This document shows, in pieces, positions 62,188-64,000 of a DNA stretch of 64,000 nucleotides. Location: positions 620,001 through 684,000 of the forward strand of contig JAQNBH010000022.1 of assembly GCA_028752905.1 (NCBI GenBank). Direction: 5' to 3'. The DNA is from Cladorhizidae sp. MBARI D1340-BT2 (taxonomy: Eukaryota; Porifera; Demospongiae; Poecilosclerida; Cladorhizidae). Below the pieces are notes generated by a model. That model ran no database searches. It saw only the letters and a list, made by a program, of their open reading frames with translations, and had not been told where the DNA came from. The translations under genes were made by a program, and so were the position numbers. Position 1 is the first letter of the stretch. Every line of letters starts with the position of its first letter.

Positions 62188-63093
62188 GAATCATATCAAG
62201 TCCATTACAGTGAAGTGTGCAGAATATTATGGATGTTTGATATCAACAGAGAGCACAGGGAGAGACCTATCTTAATAGCTATATATCAAGTTTATACAGT
62301 GAAGTGTGGAGAATCTATGAAGCTAACCTGTTTAGCATCAAGATAGAGAACACATAGAGAAACCTATCTTGTGATTCTATGTATGCAGAATATACGGATG
62401 TTTGGTATCAAGAGAGAGAACAGAGAGAGGCCTACCTTTAGAGCTATATATCAAGTCTATTCAGTGAAGTGTGGAGAATCTATGAAGCTAACATGTTTAG
62501 CTCAAGATAGAGAACACTGAGAGATACCTATCTTGCAAGTCCATTACAGTGAAGTGTGCAGAATATATGGATGTTTGGTATCAAGAGAGAGCACTTAGAG
62601 AGTCCTATCTTAATAGCTATACATCAAGTCTATTCAGTGAAGTGTGGATAATCTACGAAGCTAACATGTTTAGCATCAAGTAAGAGTACAATTCATAACT
62701 GCCCTAATTAACAAGACCAAAGTCCCAGATTTTGTCAACTGATAGAGAAGGCCCTTATCTGCAACATGTCAACAGATTATCAATAAATATAGTGGTTTTT
62801 CACTGGCAGGCCACCGCTTTGGCAACTGGAAAACGCCAGGAAAGATCGCAAACCTTAACACTTCAAATCACCATAACTTGCTAATACTTAGAGTACTCAA
62901 AATTTTGGCACGTACAAAAGACAGAAATTAGAAGGGCTATCCGGTGATATAAATATTTCTTTTTTGGGTAAAGTGTAGAAAAGTTATGAGCTTTACGGCA
63001 AAATAACAAGATTTTGGGGGGGAAAATGAGAAACATATAGACCAAATTAGGGCAAATATCAAGATAGAGAACACATAATGAAACCTATCATTC
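62188..63093 (+). repeat. Unit 72, full, R tail
   Basis: 906 bp, copy of unit 69 at 2,722 bp with AAATATAGTGG. Confidence 0.94.
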
Positions 63094-63999
63094 GAATCAT
63101 ATCAAGTCCATTACAGTGAAGTATGCAGAATATTATGGATGTTTGATATCAACAGAGAGCACAGGGAGAGACCTATCTTAATAGCTATATATCAAGTTTA
63201 TACAGTGAAGTGTGGAGAATCTATGAAGCTAACCTGTTTAGCATCAAGATAGAGAACACATAGAGAAACCTATCTTGTGATTCTATGTATGCAGAATATA
63301 CGGATGTTTGGTATCAAGAGAGAGAACAGAGAGAGGCCTACCTTTAGAGCTATATATCAAGTCTATTCAGTGAAGTGTGGAGAATCTATGAAGCTAACAT
63401 GTTTAGCTCAAGATAGAGAACACTGAGAGATACCTATCTTGCAAGTCCATTACAGTGAAGTGTGCAGAATATATGGATGTTTGGTATCAAGAGAGAGAAC
63501 AGAGAGAGGCCTACCTTTAGAGCTATATATCAAGTCTATTCAGTGAAGTGTGGATAATCTACGAAGCTAACATGTTTAGCATCAAGTAAGAGTACAATTC
63601 ATAACTGCCCTAATTAACAAGACCAAAGTCCCAGATTTTGTCAACTGATAGAGAAGGCCCTTATCTGCAACATGTCAACAGATTATCAATAAATGTAGTG
63701 GTTTTTCACTGGCAGGCCACCGCTTTGGCAACTGGAAAACGCCAGGAAAGATCGCAAACCTTAACACTTCAAATCACCATAACTTGCTAATACTTAGAGT
63801 ACTCAAAATTTTGGCACGTACAAAAGACAGAAATTAGAAGGGCTATCCGGTGATATAAATATTTCTTTTTTGGGTAAAGTGTAGAAAAGTTATGAGCTTT
63901 ACGGCAAAATAACAAGATTTTGGGGGGGAAAATGAGAAACATATAGACCAAATTAGGGCAAATATCAAGATAGAGAACACATAATGAAACCTATCATTC
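63094..63999 (+). repeat. Unit 73, full, hybrid A3, R tail
   Basis: 906 bp. GTATGC; hybrid tract 63498-63528. It is the only hybrid-A3 unit with an R tail, so it joins the front of a unit-70 type to a tail like unit 72. Base 64,000 starts the next copy. Confidence 0.94.
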
Positions 64000-64000
64000 G

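Larger units (their letters stand above)
56744..63999. repeat. Higher-order repeat, three units (2,722 bp), 2.7 copies
   Basis: Copies start at 56744, 59466 and 62188. Member 1 is an R unit with AAATATAGTGG; member 2 a GTATGC hybrid-A3 unit; member 3 (units 68 and 71) a TATTAAG/GACGTG hybrid-A3 unit with AAAAGGTATG. In the third copy, member 2 (unit 73) ends with an R tail instead of Q, so the exact pattern breaks there. Confidence 0.85.
1..64000. repeat. Satellite array, ~907-bp composite unit, about 73 copies
   Basis: The phrase GAATCATATCAAGTCC recurs every 906-908 bp, or at 734-735 or 569 bp in deleted copies, from base 1 to base 64,000 with no interruption and no inversion. Copies differ from each other by few substitutions, mostly at a small set of shared variable sites. 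The array has no coding capacity that I can see: stops are frequent in the frames inspected, and 907 is not a multiple of three, so no frame continues from unit to unit. The window contains neither end of the array. This is typical of eukaryotic satellite DNA homogenised by unequal crossing over. I do not recognise the family by name, and chromosomal position cannot be told from sequence alone. Confidence 0.98.
23180..64000. repeat. Right array domain with only full-length units
   Basis: Units 29-73 are all 906-908 bp. All fourteen R or R* tails and all ten hybrid-A3 units lie here, starting at units 30 and 31. The core always ends GACCAAATT. No dimer deletion occurs in 45 consecutive units, against 11 in the 28 units to the left. 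Confidence 0.9.

Noticed and set aside
1..64000. CRISPR array
   Set aside because: Repeats are hundreds of bases long, the intervening sequence is itself repeated, and no cas-like gene is present.
1..64000. Ribosomal DNA spacer or tRNA/5S gene cluster
   Set aside because: No rRNA, 5S or tRNA-like segment was found in a full reading of the unit, and all other units are variants of it.

Overview
The whole window is a single satellite-DNA array. About 73 head-to-tail copies of one repeat run from base 1 to base 63,999, all in the same orientation, and base 64,000 is the first base of copy 74. Neither edge shows an array end, so the true array is longer. I see no protein gene, RNA gene or intact mobile element, and no unique sequence anywhere. 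Base composition of unit 1, counted by eye, is about 37% G+C. An array of this size with nested higher-order repeats points to a eukaryotic nuclear genome (pericentromeric, subtelomeric or other heterochromatin). The LTR-like core and the style of its sequence make a flowering plant my best guess, but that is weak inference; I do not recognise the satellite family.

Unit architecture, as offsets in unit 1 (GAATCATATC at 1): 1-10 end of a B tail; A1 11-100; B1 101-196; A2 197-265; B2 266-349; A3 350-438; B3 439-512 (clear B homology to 493, weak to about 512); core 513-868; B0 tail 869-907. A and B are two diverged versions of an ancestral repeat of about 85 bp, and an A+B pair makes a 166-173 bp dimer. 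The 356-bp core (TGCCCTAATT...AATTAGGGCA) interrupts a B copy. The hierarchy is therefore about 85 bp, then about 170 bp, then about 907 bp, then local multi-unit repeats of 1.6-3.6 kb.

Unit classes: 62 full units (906-908 bp), nine short units (734-735 bp, lacking exactly one dimer, B2+A3) and two very short units (569 bp, B1 joined to B3). Ten full units carry a hybrid A3 whose 3' half is A2. Tail types in the core: P (GCAGGTAC, AATTAG, CCGGTG; 907 bp), S (GCACGTAC, otherwise P; 907), Q (GCACGTAC, AATCAGAAGGG, CCGTTG; 908), Q' (GTACGTAC, AATCAGAAGAG; 908), R (GCACGTAC, GACAGAAATTAG, one base shorter; 906). R* is R with ATAAAAATTT instead of ATAAATATTT. Other markers: A1 GTGTGC or GTATGC; B1 start TATCAAG or TATTAAG; B2 GAAGTG or GACGTG; A2 CCTACCTT or CCTAACTT; A3 CATTACAG, CATTATAG or CATTAGAG; core end GACCAAATT or GACCCAATT; B0 CAAGATAG or CAATATAG; last bases CATTA or CATTC.

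Layout: a left domain (1 to about 23.2 kb) holds all short and very short units, all S tails and all GACCCAATT ends. A right domain (about 23.2-64 kb) holds only full-length units, all R tails and all hybrid-A3 units. Within each domain, neighbouring blocks are copies of each other: 2,550 bp x2 at 11.1-16.2 kb, 2.72 kb x2 at 24.1-29.5 kb, 1.81 kb x2 at 28.6-32.3 kb, 3.63 kb x3 at 32.3-43.1 kb, 1.81 kb x2 at 53.1-56.7 kb and 2.72 kb x2.7 at 56.7-64.0 kb. The pattern reads as an array evolving by repeated unequal exchange at two scales: whole units, and single 173-bp dimers inside a unit.
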